Shown here: one piece after another, positions 17,806 through 27,672 of the stretch | Layout: each line of letters begins with the position of its first letter | How positions within the stretch are numbered: position 1 is the stretch's first letter | Assembly: GCA_963732345.1 (NCBI GenBank) | Contig: CAVSZI010000017.1 | Location: 361,310 to 425,309 of the forward strand | Origin: Bog-532 sp963732345 | GTDB taxonomy: Bacteria > Actinomycetota > Actinomycetes > Streptosporangiales > Streptosporangiaceae | Length of the DNA: 64,000 nt | Reading direction: 5' to 3' | The notes under the pieces: generated by a model | Told to the model about the DNA's origin: nothing | Database searches by the model: none | Seen by the model: only the letters and a program-made list of their open reading frames with translations | Position numbers and translations under genes: made by a program

Positions 17806-19927
17806 ATGAGCCGAGGCCGAAGGATCTTGACCATTGCCAGCGGACGCCGGATCAAATGGGCCGTACTCGTCTTCTGGCTGATCATCGTGGCCGTGGCCGG
17901 GCCGCTGTCCAGCAAGCTGACCGGGGCGGAGAAGAACGACTCGTCGGCCTGGCTTCCGGCCAAGGCCGAGTCGACCAAGGTGCTCGACCTGCAATCACAG
18001 TTTCAGTCTCCGAACATCTTCACCGGCGTCGTAGTCTATGACCGACCGTCGGGCCTGACCAGCGCCGACCGTGCGAAGGCGGCCGCTGACGCCAGACAGT
18101 TCGCCGGGGTGACCGGCGTCGTGCCCGGGCAGATAGCCGGGCCGATCTTTGCCAGCGACGGCAAGGCGATCGAGACCATCGTGCCGGTCAACCTGGGCGC
18201 GAAGGGCTGGAACGGCGCCTCGGCCGCGGCGACCACGTTGCGCGACATCGCACAGGCGAACGCCGGCGGATTGTCCGTGCACATCGCCGGCCCGCTGGGC
18301 AGCGCCGCGGACTCGGCTAACTCGTTCAAGGGCATCGACGGCACCCTGCTGGCCGCCACTTTGCTCATCGTGATCGTGCTGCTGCTGATCACCTATCGCA
18401 GCCCGACCCTGTGGCTCTTGCCGGTGATCTCCGCGGGCGTCGCGCTGGTCAGCGCCGAGGCGCTCATCTACCTGCTGGCGGCACACGCCGGCCTGACCGT
18501 CAACGCACAGAGCGCCGGCATCCTCTACGTGCTGGTGTTCGGCGCCGGAACCGACTACGCGCTGCTGCTGACCGCCCGGTACCGCGAGGAACTGCGCCGC
18601 CACGAGGACCGGCACGAGGCGATGGCCCTCGCGCTGCGCCGGGCCGGGCCGGCCATCATCGCCAGCGCGGGAACCGTGATCCTCAGCCTGCTGACCCTGT
18701 TCGGTCGCGGAACTGAACTCCACCAAGAGCCTGGGACCGGTGCTGGCCATCGGCGTCGGGGTGGCGCTGGTCTCCATGATGACGCTGCTGCCGGCCCTGC
18801 TGGTGATCTGCGGCCGCTGGGTGTTCTGGCCGGTCAAGCCGACGTTCGGCTCGGCTGAGCCCACCACCAGGGGTATCTGGGCGAGGGTGGGCCGGCGCAT
18901 CGCGGTCAGGCCGCGGGTGGTCTGGGTGACGACCGCAGTGGTTCTCGGCGCGATGGCGCTCGGCCTGACCGGCCTGAGGGCCAGCGGCCTGACCGCGGCC
19001 GAGGCCTTCGTCGGCCACCACCCGGACTCCGTGGTCGGCCAGGCGGTCATCGGCCAGAACTTCCCGGCCGGCGCCGGGCAGCCGGTGGTTGTGGTCGCTA
19101 ATGAGCCGCAAGCGACCCAGGTGCAGGCGGCCTTCAGGGCCACGCCCGGGATCACCGGCGTGACCCCTCCGGTGACCAGGGACGGGCACGCCTGGATGCA
19201 GGGCACGCTCACGTCGGCACCGGACAGCCAGGCCGCGTTCAGCACGATCGACCGGGTCCGGGCCAACGTGCAAGCCGTTCCCGGGGCGGACGCGATGGTC
19301 GGCGGCAATACCGCGGTCACGCTGGACATCGCCCGCGCCGCGGACCATGACCGGAAAGTGATCATCCCCATCGTCCTGCTGCTGGTGTTCCTGATCCTGG
19401 GGCTGCTGCTGCGCGCGGTGATCGCACCGATCATGCTCATCGCCACCGTCGTGCTGTCGTTCGGCGCGGCGCTGGGGGTGAGCTCGCTGTTCTTCAATCA
19501 CGTGTTCAACTTCGGCAACGCGGACAACTCGTTCCCGCTGTTCGTGTTCGTCTTCCTGGTCGCCTTGGGTATCGACTACAACATCTTCCTGATGACCCGG
19601 GTGCGGGAGGAGGCGGGCAAGCACGGGCCGCGTCGCGGCGCGCTGACCGGACTGGCGGCGACCGGCGGGGTCATCACCTCGGCGGGCTTCGTGCTGGCCG
19701 GCACCTTCGCCGCGCTCGCCACGCTGCCGGTCACCTTCCTGGCCGAGCTCGGCTTCGCGGTCGCGTTCGGCGTGCTGCTCGACACCCTCGTCGTCAGGTC
19801 CGTCCTGGTCACCGCGCTCAACCTGGACCTGGGACGCTGGGTGTGGTGGCCGAGCAGGCTGTACCGGCAATCAGTTCCGGAGGAGCCCGAGCAGCAACTG
19901 GAGGAACAGCCATCGGCAGTGCCGTAG
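17806..19927 (+). pseudogene. MMPL-family transporter, frameshifted at about 18703
   Basis: Two frames together encode a ~706-residue MMPL/YdfJ-type RND transporter. The first half has an N-terminal TM helix, an extracytoplasmic domain and TM helices with the proton-relay motif GAGTDYALLLTARYREEL. The second half repeats this with LGIDYNIFLMTRVREE and AEFGFAVAFGVLLDTLV-like TM12 residues. At 18703-18704 one extra G shifts the frame: the expected VAELNSTKSLGPVLAIG follows only in the +1 frame. Translation as written would stop at 18858. MMPL proteins export lipids or hydrophobic compounds. Either a very recent pseudogene or a sequencing indel, since the rest of both frames is undamaged. Confidence 0.85.
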
Positions 19928-20477
19928 GCCAGCGGCAAGAGACTGGCACCAATGAGACTGAGATGACGATTGCGGCCATTGGTGCTCAAATAGAAATAGA
20001 TCGCGAGGTGGCCATCTCATGCACCCATCTCTTCGGACGTGGCCATAAAGCAGGCGAACTGACCCGGCCGATTACCATGCCTTACCACTGGCCCCGGCGC
20101 ATCGCTGCAGGTCATCACATCACAGGCGGGTTATACCACCGGCGCCCGACGGGAGGCAGCTGTTACTTCTGGCGCCCGACGGCAGGCAGCAAAAGCTGAC
20201 ACCAGCCAGGGAATCCCCCAGGCAGTAAAGTAATGTCAGTGGTGTTGCCTATCGCTTGCCGCGCACGATCGTGGTCGCCAGTGCCATCGGGCAGCGGCCG
20301 GACCTTTCTGACCAGCCATTTGGCGGTGCTGCCGCACAGCGCCCGAGCCCGCATCGAAGGGACGGGGGCATCGCTTGGCCTCTCACCGGGGACCGTCGAG
20401 ATCCTGACCGGAGCATGTGCGCCATGACCGATGCCGTGTCGCCCCGGTGCGGGGCGGGGAACAGGACTGAGCCCTAT
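19928..20477. other. Intergenic stretch with a short direct repeat
   Basis: No gene is supported in these 550 bp. A 20-bp unit beginning GGCGCCCGACGG occurs at 20141-20160 and 20171-20190 with one mismatch (period 30). The GlgX reading frame stays open upstream to about 20256, but those residues do not resemble the family. Confidence 0.4.
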
Positions 20478-22577
20478 ATGAGCGAGGCCATCGAAACCTG
20501 GCCGGGTCGTTCCTACCCCCTCGGCGCGGCTTACGACGGTGCGGGGACGAACTTCTCGTTGTTCTCCGAGGTAGCCGAAGGGGTCGAGCTCTGCCTTTTC
20601 GATGACGACGGCGGCGAGCAGCGGGTGGCGCTGGAAGAGGTCGAAGCCTTCTGCTGGCATACCTATCTGCCAGCGGTGAAGCCCGGGCAGCGGTACGGCT
20701 ACCGGGTGAGCGGACCGTGGGCGCCGGACAAGGGTCAGCGCTGCAACCCGGCAAAGCTGCTTCTCGATCCTTACGCCAAAGCCATCGAAGGCCAGGTCGA
20801 CTGGGATCAGGCGTGCTTCCCGTACAACTTCGGTGACGACAACTCACGCAACGATGATGACAGCGCCGCCCACGTGCCCAGGGCAGTGGTCCACAACCCG
20901 TTTTTCGACTGGGGTAACGACCGGCACCCGGATGTCCCGCTGAACGAGTCGGTCATCTATGAACTGCACGTCAAAGGCTTCACGGCCAGGCACCCCGGCA
21001 TCTCCGAGGCGCAACGAGGAACCTACGCTGGCCTGGCCCACCCTGCCGCTATCGAATATCTCACCGGGCTCGGCATCACCGCAGTGGAACTGCTCCCTGC
21101 CCATCAGTTCGTTCACGACGCCCACCTGATCAAGCGGGGGCTGCGGAACTACTGGGGTTACAACTCAATCGGCTTTCTCGCCCCGCATAATGAATACGCC
21201 GCCAGCGGCCAGCGGGGGGAACAGGTCGCAGAGTTCAAGGGCATGGTCCGGGCCCTGCATGAGGCAGGCATCGAGGTCATCCTCGATGTTGTCTACAATC
21301 ACACGGCCGAGGGCAACCACCTGGGCCCGGTTCTGTCGATGAAAGGTATCGACAATGCGGCCTACTACCGCCTGGTCGCCGACGATCGGCGCTTCTACTA
21401 CGACACGACAGGGACGGGGAATAGCCTGAACGTGCGGCATCCGCACACCCTTCAGCTGATCATGGATTCGCTGCGTTACTGGGTGACCGAGATGCACGTC
21501 GATGGGTTCCGTTTCGACCTCGCCGCAACATTGGCCCGCCAGTTCCACGAGGTTGACCGTCTGTCTGTTTTCTTCAACCTTATCCAGCAGGATCCCGTCG
21601 TCTCACAAGTCAAGCTCATTGCCGAGCCGTGGGATCTCGGCGAAGGTGGCTACCAGGTCGGCAACTTCCCTCCCCTATGGTCGGAGTGGAATGGCCGGTA
21701 CCGCGATACCATGCGGGACTTCTGGCGGGGCAGGCCCGCCACCCTTGGCGAATTCGCCAGCCGCCTGACCGGTAGTTCCGACCTCTACCAGGCCGACACC
21801 CGCCACCCAAGGGCCAGCGTCAATTTCGTCACCGCCCACGACGGTTTCACCCTGCGCGACCTGGTCTCCTACAACGAGAAGCACAACGACGCCAACGGGG
21901 AAGGCGGCGCCGACGGGGAGAGCCACAACCGGTCATGGAACTGTGGCGCCGAGGGCGACACTGCCAACCAGGCCGCCCTCGGCTTGCGGCGGAAGCAGCA
22001 GCGCAACTTCCTGGCGACCCTGCTGCTATCCCAGGGGGCCACCATGCTCCTCGGGGGGGACGAATTCGGGCGCACCCAGGGCGGGAACAATAACGCCTAC
22101 TGCCAGGACAACGAGATCTCCTGGCATGACTGGGGACGGATCGACGAGGAGCTGCTTGGCTTCACCCGGCACCTCATCACCTTGCGGCGGGATCATCCCG
22201 TGCTGCGGCGGCGGCGCTACGTCCAGGACCGTGCCATCCGGGGCTCTGTCGAGCTGGGCTGGTGCAAGCCCGACGGGTCCGAAATGAGCGATGAAGACTG
22301 GGACGTCACGCATGCCCTATCGGTCGGCCTCTTCCTCAACGGCGAGGCGATCGAGGACCGCGACCGTCGTGGTCAGCGGGTCACAGACGATTCCCTTCTG
22401 CTACTGTTCAACGCCCATCACAAGGCCATCAAGTGGACGCTGCCCAAACAATGGGCCGAATGGTGGGAACCGATTCTCGACACCTCGGCCCCCAACCGGC
22501 AGAGGAAGGCCCTCAAAAGCGACCGGGCCCGTCTGGTGGCCGCGCGCTCTGTCGTAGTCCTGCGGCGACGCGAGTAA
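20478..22577 (+). CDS. glgX: Glycogen debranching enzyme GlgX
   Basis: 699 residues from ATG 20478, the start that aligns with GlgX N-termini (TWPGRSYPLGAAYDGAGTNF). An N-terminal CBM48/isoamylase domain (SLFSEVAEGVELCLFDDDGG) precedes a GH13 barrel with region I ILDVVYNHTAEGNH, region II VDGFRFDLA (Asp nucleophile), region III LIAEPWDLGEGGYQ (Glu acid/base) and region IV VTAHDGFTLRD. The GlgX hallmarks GNFPPLWSEWNGRYRD and GGDEFGRTQGGNNNAYCQDN are present. It hydrolyses alpha-1,6 branches of phosphorylase-limited glycogen or makes maltodextrins in the cytosol. Confidence 0.95.
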   Translation: MSEAIETWPGRSYPLGAAYDGAGTNFSLFSEVAEGVELCLFDDDGGEQRVALEEVEAFCWHTYLPAVKPGQRYGYRVSGPWAPDKGQRCNPAKLLLDPYAKAIEGQVDWDQACFPYNFGDDNSRNDDDSAAHVPRAVVHNPFFDWGNDRHPDVPLNESVIYELHVKGFTARHPGISEAQRGTYAGLAHPAAIEYLTGLGITAVELLPAHQFVHDAHLIKRGLRNYWGYNSIGFLAPHNEYAASGQRGEQVAEFKGMVRALHEAGIEVILDVVYNHTAEGNHLGPVLSMKGIDNAAYYRLVADDRRFYYDTTGTGNSLNVRHPHTLQLIMDSLRYWVTEMHVDGFRFDLAATLARQFHEVDRLSVFFNLIQQDPVVSQVKLIAEPWDLGEGGYQVGNFPPLWSEWNGRYRDTMRDFWRGRPATLGEFASRLTGSSDLYQADTRHPRASVNFVTAHDGFTLRDLVSYNEKHNDANGEGGADGESHNRSWNCGAEGDTANQAALGLRRKQQRNFLATLLLSQGATMLLGGDEFGRTQGGNNNAYCQDNEISWHDWGRIDEELLGFTRHLITLRRDHPVLRRRRYVQDRAIRGSVELGWCKPDGSEMSDEDWDVTHALSVGLFLNGEAIEDRDRRGQRVTDDSLLLLFNAHHKAIKWTLPKQWAEWWEPILDTSAPNRQRKALKSDRARLVAARSVVVLRRRE

Positions 22578-22598
22578 CTCCAATAGAGTTGACGGTCT

Positions 22599-23129
22599 AT
22601 GGCGCGGTTCAATGTCACAGTGAGAGAGCATTCATACGCCGGGCGCTTCTATAGCGACGTCGTGCAGGCCGAGTCGTGCGAGGATGCACTGCAAGCGGCC
22701 AGCGAGCAGGACGCCAGGCCCCAGCCGTCCCCTGGTCCCCCGCTGCCGCGAGGATTCAGCGTCGTGGTGAGAGAGCAGGCGCACGCCGGGCGGTTCTACA
22801 GCGACGTCGTGCAGGCCGAGTCGTGCGAGGAGGCGCTGGAAGCGGCCGCCGCGCGCGCCGACGCGCCCCAGCCGTCGCTTGATCCCAAGCTGCAGGCAGA
22901 CGCCGCAGGCCGGGCGAGATGTGCCGATGTCTGGGTCTACTCCGTGCTGCACTGCGAGCTGGTGGCGGGACACGATCCTCCCCACCTGGCGGTCGCACAC
23001 GGCTACGGACGTCTGGCGAGCTGGGTAAGAGACGATCGCGGCATCGCCCACGCCCTGCCAGATCCAGTCGTCGGCGCTCACGTGGTTTCCCCGGTCACGC
23101 AACGTGATCACCAATCCGGCTGCCGGTAA
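22599..23129 (+). CDS. Hypothetical protein with two tandem ~40-residue repeats
   Basis: 176 residues starting 21 bp after glgX. Residues 1-35 and about 52-85 are near-identical copies: VREHSYAGRFYSDVVQAESC and VREQAHAGRFYSDVVQAESC, each followed by E(D/E)AL(Q/E)AA. The DNA copies are also almost identical, so the duplication is recent. The C-terminal part has RCADVWVYSVLHCELVAGH and DPPHLAVAHGYG..WVRDDRGIAH, a Cys/His pattern that could bind zinc. The last ~25 codons overlap the ribokinase gene start. I recognise no characterised family. Confidence 0.6.
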   Translation: MARFNVTVREHSYAGRFYSDVVQAESCEDALQAASEQDARPQPSPGPPLPRGFSVVVREQAHAGRFYSDVVQAESCEEALEAAAARADAPQPSLDPKLQADAAGRARCADVWVYSVLHCELVAGHDPPHLAVAHGYGRLASWVRDDRGIAHALPDPVVGAHVVSPVTQRDHQSGCR

Positions 23130-24024
23130 GCCCGCCGGGCCGGGTGACCATGGCCTGGTCCTGGTGGTCGGCTCGGTGAACGAAGACGTCGTGCTGCAGG
23201 TGCCCCGCCCGCCGGGGCCGGGAGAAACCATTTTCGCCACCGGCCGCCAGCGCCGTCCGGGCGGTAAGGGAGCTAACCAGGCGGTGGCGGCGGCCCGGGC
23301 CGGTGCGAACGTCTGGCTGCTGGCCAAGGTCGGCGACGACCGGACCGGCGTCCGCATGACCGACGACCTGCGCCGCGCCCACGTGGACACCACCTTGATC
23401 ACGTCGGCGCCGGGCATGGCAACCGGCGCGGCCTACATCACGGTGACACCGGACGGCGAGAACACGATCGTGGTCGATCCCGGCGCCAATATGCAGCTGA
23501 CGCCCCGTGACATCGAGATCCGTGACGCGGACGTGGCCCGCGCCGCGGTGCTGCTGGCGCAGCTGGAGGTTCCGGTCGATACGGTGTCCTCCGCCGTTCA
23601 GCGGGCGGTCGCGGCCGGCACCCGGCCGGTGGTCACCCTGGCACCCGCCCAGCCAGTACCGGATGAGCTGCTGTCGGGGCTGGACCCCCTGCTGGTCAAT
23701 GAGCATGAGGCCAGCGTGCTGCTCGGGGGGGCCGACATTGACGTCGACAATGCAGACCAGGCAGCCGGGCAACTGCTCGCCCGGGGCCCCCGGTCCGTGG
23801 TCATCACCCTCGGGCCGGACGGGGCGGTACTCGCCGACCAGCACGGGACCCGACGGCTGCCCGCTCCGCACGTCGAGCAGGTCGTGGACACCACCGGCGC
23901 GGGAGACACCCTCGCCGGTGTCCTGGCCGCTGCTCTCACCTGCCCTGAGACCCCGCTCATCGATGCGCTGCGGCAGGGACTGGCCGCGGCCGCTCAGGCA
24001 GTCCAGCGGCCGGGCGCCCGCTGA
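23104..24024 (+). CDS. rbsK: Ribokinase (PfkB family sugar kinase)
   Basis: 306 residues with both PfkB signatures: GGKGANQAVAAARAGANVWL near residue 55 and DTTGAGDTLAGVLAAALT near residue 262, the latter carrying the catalytic Asp and anion hole. VVGSVNEDVVLQVPRPPGPG, NEHEASVLLGG and VVITLGPDGAV are further ribokinase-specific stretches. It phosphorylates ribose or a similar sugar with ATP. The GTG 23104 start overlaps the upstream gene by 26 bp, so start choice is uncertain within a few codons. No ribose transporter is nearby, so it may serve nucleoside salvage. Confidence 0.85.
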   Translation: MITNPAAGKPAGPGDHGLVLVVGSVNEDVVLQVPRPPGPGETIFATGRQRRPGGKGANQAVAAARAGANVWLLAKVGDDRTGVRMTDDLRRAHVDTTLITSAPGMATGAAYITVTPDGENTIVVDPGANMQLTPRDIEIRDADVARAAVLLAQLEVPVDTVSSAVQRAVAAGTRPVVTLAPAQPVPDELLSGLDPLLVNEHEASVLLGGADIDVDNADQAAGQLLARGPRSVVITLGPDGAVLADQHGTRRLPAPHVEQVVDTTGAGDTLAGVLAAALTCPETPLIDALRQGLAAAAQAVQRPGAR

Positions 24025-24100
24025 GGACAGCTGCCCCTGAGGACGGCTGCCCCTGAGGACGGCTGCCACCTGAGGACGGCTGCCACTGAGGACGGCTGGG
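24022..24100. repeat. Five tandem 16-17 bp repeats after ribokinase
   Basis: The unit TGAGGACGGCTGCCCC is repeated at 24022, 24038, 24054 (17 bp), 24071 and 24087 (partial) with few mismatches. The first copy begins with the ribokinase stop codon itself. Each copy carries an in-frame-capable TGA. Probably slipped-strand expansion, with no obvious hairpin. Confidence 0.8.
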
Positions 24101-24173
24101 CGTATGCGGCCGGGTCAGTCCCGCAGAGTCGCCGGTGGCCAGCGAGGACGGGCACCGCAGGCGGGTGGGTCTG

Positions 24174-25676
24174 TCATGGGAGCAGGTCCTGCGGCGGCTG
24201 GACTTCGCGGTGGAGGATCTTGCCGGTGGCGCCCTTGGGCAGTTCGCCGACGAGCCAGACGTGCCGCGGGTACTTGTAGGCCGCCACCCGTTCCCGGGCG
24301 AACGCGCGCAGTTCCGCCGCGGTGGCGGTCGCGCCCGGTTTGAGCTGCACGGCGGCGCCGACTTCCTCACCCAGCTCGGCATGCGGGATGCCGATGACGG
24401 CGACCTCGGCGACGGCCTGATGCTCGTGCAGGGCCTCTTCGATCTCCCGCGGGTACACGTTGTACCCGCCGCGGATGATCAGCTCCTTCTGGCGGCCCAC
24501 GATGAAGAAATAACCATCGCCGTCGACCCTGGCCAGGTCGCCGGTGCGGAACCAGCCGTCCGGGATCGCCTCGGCGGTGGCCTCCGGCTTGCCCCAGTAG
24601 CCCTTCATGACGTTGTGCCCCCGGATGGCGATCTCCCCGACCTCACCGGCGGGGAGGCCGGCGCCTTCGCCGTTCACGACGCGCATCTCGGCCCCTTCGA
24701 TCGGGGTGCCGATCGACCCGGGCTTGCGCTCCCGGTCCGGGTGGTTGAAGGAGGCGACCGGGGAGGTCTCCGACAGCCCGTAGGCCTCCAGGATCATGCA
24801 GCCGAAGGTCTGCTCGAACCCCCGCATGATCTCCAGCGGCATCGAGGCGCCGCCGGAGATGCAGGTCCGCAGGGACGAGGTGTCGGCGCTGGCGTGGTCG
24901 CGGTGGTGCAGCATCGCGGCGTACATCGTCGGCACGCCCTGAAAGATGGTCACCTTGTCCCGCCCGATGATCTGCAGCGCCTTACCGGCGTCGAACCGGG
25001 GCAGCAGCGTCAGGCTGCCGCCGGCGACGATGGTCGCGTTCAGCCCGCAGGTCAGGCCGAAGACGTGGAACAGCGGCAGGCAGCCCATGGTCACGTCGCC
25101 GGGGCCGGCGTTCAGCATAGTGGTCGCCGTGAGCTCGGCGTTGCGGGTCAGGTTCGCGTGGGTGAGGTCGGCGCCCTTGGGCCGGCCGGTGGTGCCCGAG
25201 GTGTACAGGATCACCGCGTCATCGCCGCCGGCCGGATCCGCCGCCGGGGGCGCCGGGGGCCGCCCGGCGAGCAGCGCGCCCATATCGGGCTGATCGACCT
25301 GGAGGATCTGCGCGCCCGTCCCGGCGGCGCCCTTGGCGGCCTCCACCGCCGCCTCGTGCCAGGCGAACAGGACCTTGGCCCCGGAATCGCCGAGGTAGTA
25401 GGCGACCTCGCGGCTCTTCAGCATCGGGTTCATCGGCACCACCGTGGCCCCGGCGGCGAGCGCGCCGTAGAAGGCGACCGGGAAGGCGGCCACGTTCGGC
25501 AGCATGACCGCAACCCGGTCACCGGGCGCCACCCCCAAAGACGCCAGCAGCGACGCCGCGCGGCGGGCGGAGTCCCGCAGCTGCGCGTAGGTCAGCACCA
25601 GGCCGTCCTGACGGATCGCCGGGCGATCGCCGTGATCGGCCACCGTCTTTTCGAGCGTGGAGCTCAGATTCGCCAT
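24174..25676 (-). CDS. Long-chain acyl-CoA synthetase (FadD-like)
   Basis: 500 residues from ATG 25676, four bases after GGAGGG; the longer upstream frame is not needed. Adenylation motifs: ILYTSGTTGRPKGADLTH, MGCLPLFHVFGLT, the core EAYGLSETSP, GWFRTGDLARVDGDGYF, GRQKELIIRGGYNVYPREIE and the C-terminal lysine in ATGKILHREV. The layout is that of fatty- or aromatic-acid CoA ligases. It is transcribed downstream of, and in the same direction as, the acyl-CoA dehydrogenase gene, so the two could act in one beta-oxidation pathway (activation, then dehydrogenation). Confidence 0.9.
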   Translation of the reverse strand: MANLSSTLEKTVADHGDRPAIRQDGLVLTYAQLRDSARRAASLLASLGVAPGDRVAVMLPNVAAFPVAFYGALAAGATVVPMNPMLKSREVAYYLGDSGAKVLFAWHEAAVEAAKGAAGTGAQILQVDQPDMGALLAGRPPAPPAADPAGGDDAVILYTSGTTGRPKGADLTHANLTRNAELTATTMLNAGPGDVTMGCLPLFHVFGLTCGLNATIVAGGSLTLLPRFDAGKALQIIGRDKVTIFQGVPTMYAAMLHHRDHASADTSSLRTCISGGASMPLEIMRGFEQTFGCMILEAYGLSETSPVASFNHPDRERKPGSIGTPIEGAEMRVVNGEGAGLPAGEVGEIAIRGHNVMKGYWGKPEATAEAIPDGWFRTGDLARVDGDGYFFIVGRQKELIIRGGYNVYPREIEEALHEHQAVAEVAVIGIPHAELGEEVGAAVQLKPGATATAAELRAFARERVAAYKYPRHVWLVGELPKGATGKILHREVQPPQDLLP

Positions 25677-25960
25677 GACACCCTCCATCAGGGGATCGTC
25701 TCGATACAGCCCCATTTGCATCATGCGCTCAGATCGGCGGCATGGTCCAGCACGCATGCCCCGGGTTTGAGTCACGGAACGCCGCCGGTTCCGTCCCTCC
25801 CCCGCTACGCCGGCTCGCGCATACTGGCCCTTGCGTCCTGCCGGTGGATGGGGGCTGGGCGCTCGGCGGAGCCAGCCGGGCCATGGGCCAACTGGCCCAC
25901 GCCCGCCGAAGCGCCGGCACCGCCGGCACCGCCGGCACCGCCGGGGACAATACGGCTGGC

Positions 25961-27135
25961 TTACAGAAAGGCGCTGAGGCCGGTGATGGCGCGGCCGACG
26001 ACCAGCGTGTTGATCTCCCGGGTGCCTCGTAGGAGTAAATGGCCTCCGCATCGGCGACGAACCGGCCCACCTGGTTCTCCAGCAGGATGCCGTTGCCGCC
26101 CAGCAGCTCACGGGCGTACCCGGCAGTCTCGCGCATCCGGACCGTACAGAACGCCTTGGCCAGCGCCGAATGCTCATCGCCCGCCGTCCCGGCTGCCTGC
26201 AGCTGAGCCAGCCGGGCGCACAGGCAGGCCGAGGCCGTCACGTTCGCGAGCATCCGCACCAGCAGATCCTGGATCAGCTGGAACCCGGCGATCGGCTTGC
26301 CGAACTGCTCCCGCTGCCCCGCGTACGCCAGCGCGAGCTCATATGCGCCCCGGGCGCAGCCGGTGGCCATCCAGGCGACACCGGCCCGGGTGACCCGCAG
26401 CACCTGCGCGGTCTGCCGGAACGAGCCCGCCTTCTGCAGCCGATTCACCTCGGGCACCCGCACGTCGTCGAGGGTGATGAAGGCGTTCTGCACGACGCGC
26501 AGCGCGATCTTGTCGGTCATCTTGGTGGTGACCAGACCCGGCGTGCCCTTCTCCACGACGTAGCCCTTGACCTGCCCATCCTCCACATCACGCGCCCAGA
26601 TGATGATGTAGTCGGCGAACGTCGCATTCCCGATCCATTTTTTCTGGCCGCGGAGGATCCAGCCGTCGCCGTCGCGGCGCGCGGTGGTGGTCAGCCCGCC
26701 CGCCACGCCGGAGCCGACGTCAGGCTCGGTCAGGCCGAACGCCCCGATCTTCTCCATCCGGGCCATCGGCGGCAGCCAGCGCTGCTTCTGCTCTTCGGAG
26801 CCGCACAGGTAGATCGACCCCATCGCCAGGCCGCTGTGCACGCCCATGAACGTGGATATCGACGGGTCGGCCCGGGCCAGCTCCATCGCGATCATGCCGT
26901 CCAGCAGTGGCCCGCCGCCTGGGCAGCCGTAGCCGTCGTAGGCCAGGCCGGTGATGCCGAGGGCCGCAAGCCCCGGGATCAGCTCGTGCGGGAACTCCTC
27001 GCGGGTCCAGTACCGGTTGATGACCGGCTCGATCTCCTTGGTCAAGAACTCCCGGGTGCGCCTTACCGCGTCCCGGCCTCGGTCATCCAGCAGCTGCTCG
27101 AGCCCGTAAAAGTCGGCGTCAGCGGTGCTTGTCAT
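25961..27135 (-). pseudogene. Acyl-CoA dehydrogenase, frameshifted near its C-terminus
   Basis: About 390 residues from ATG 27135: FAD acyl-CoA dehydrogenase N-terminal helices, the middle-domain FAD motifs GAFGLTEPDVGSGVAGG and WIGNATFADYIIIWARD, then LLGGNGILLENQV. The catalytic Glu follows in EAIYSYE, after which the expected GTREINTLVVGRAITGL is found only in another frame because one base of GAGGGC is missing (about 26024-26028). That frame ends properly at TAA 25961. As written, the product carries 100 aberrant residues to 25729. The stretch INTLVVGRAITG suggests the glutaryl-/isobutyryl-type subfamily. Sequencing indel or recent mutation. Confidence 0.85.
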
Positions 27136-27240
27136 GGGAGGCCTCCTCTTTCAGATGCGTAAGGGAAACCGGGCCGCCGTCCAGCCAGGTCAGCTGCCCA
27201 CCGCCAGTCTTCCGGGTCGGGCAGAGCGCGGCAAGAAGCC

Positions 27241-27456
27241 TTACGGCGGGGCGGTGCCAACGCAGCGCACCTGATCTGGGTCATTACGGTTGAGGTAGGC
27301 GAACAAGCGGTCCGGTATCAGGCGACGATGGCAGCATCGGCCAACCGTGACCGGCTGGACCGGCTGGACCGGAGAGCCGCCTGGGATCGCCATCCTGGCT
27401 TCTTCCTGAGCCAGGACCACAACCCGCCGCGCTCGGTCGGTAAACCTCTCGAACAT
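27241..27456 (-). pseudogene. ClpC N-terminal fragment
   Basis: ATG 27456 opens MFERFTDRARRVVVLAQEEA followed by RM, which is the invariant beginning of actinobacterial ClpC ATPases. After residue 22 the expected continuation (LNHNYIGTEH in normal ClpC) is replaced by unrelated sequence (AIPGGSPVQP...) that ends at 27241. Only the first helix of the Clp N-domain survives, with no ATPase modules. The chromosomal clpC must lie elsewhere, so this is a partial copy or deletion remnant. Expression as a short peptide is possible but has no known function. Confidence 0.7.
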
Positions 27457-27622
27457 CTCACCGCTCCGCACTGCCAGCAAGCACTGGCCGCCCACGCGGA
27501 GACCGGGCGGAGCAGCCCAGCCGCCGCCGGAAACCGGCAGATGACGGATCAACGATAAGCGCCAGCGACGGCAGGTGAAGCCGAGCTCGCCGCTGGACGC
27601 CGCATAGCCCTGTGCGCTAGCT

Positions 27623-27672
27623 CTGTACGCCGGTAAGGATCTCGTTAGCCCTGTACGCCGGTAAGGATCTCG
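27623..27672. repeat. Two 22-bp direct repeats, period 28
   Basis: CTGTACGCCGGTAAGGATCT plus CG occurs at 27623-27644 and 27651-27672. The second copy is the 3' end of the SnoaL-like gene, the first a duplicate just beyond its stop. Short tandem duplication of a gene end. Confidence 0.75.

Noticed and set aside
17573..17809. 78-codon plus-strand frame before the MMPL gene
   Set aside because: Begins inside the MocR operator, overlaps the MMPL start and promoter, no recognisable sequence.
25916..25945. Three to four copies of a GGCACCGCC 9-mer
   Set aside because: Very short simple repeat in the out-of-frame tail of the acyl-CoA dehydrogenase; no structure or function inferred.
24135..26393. 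752-codon plus-strand frame
   Set aside because: Antisense of the acyl-CoA ligase and dehydrogenase genes; typical high-GC shadow.
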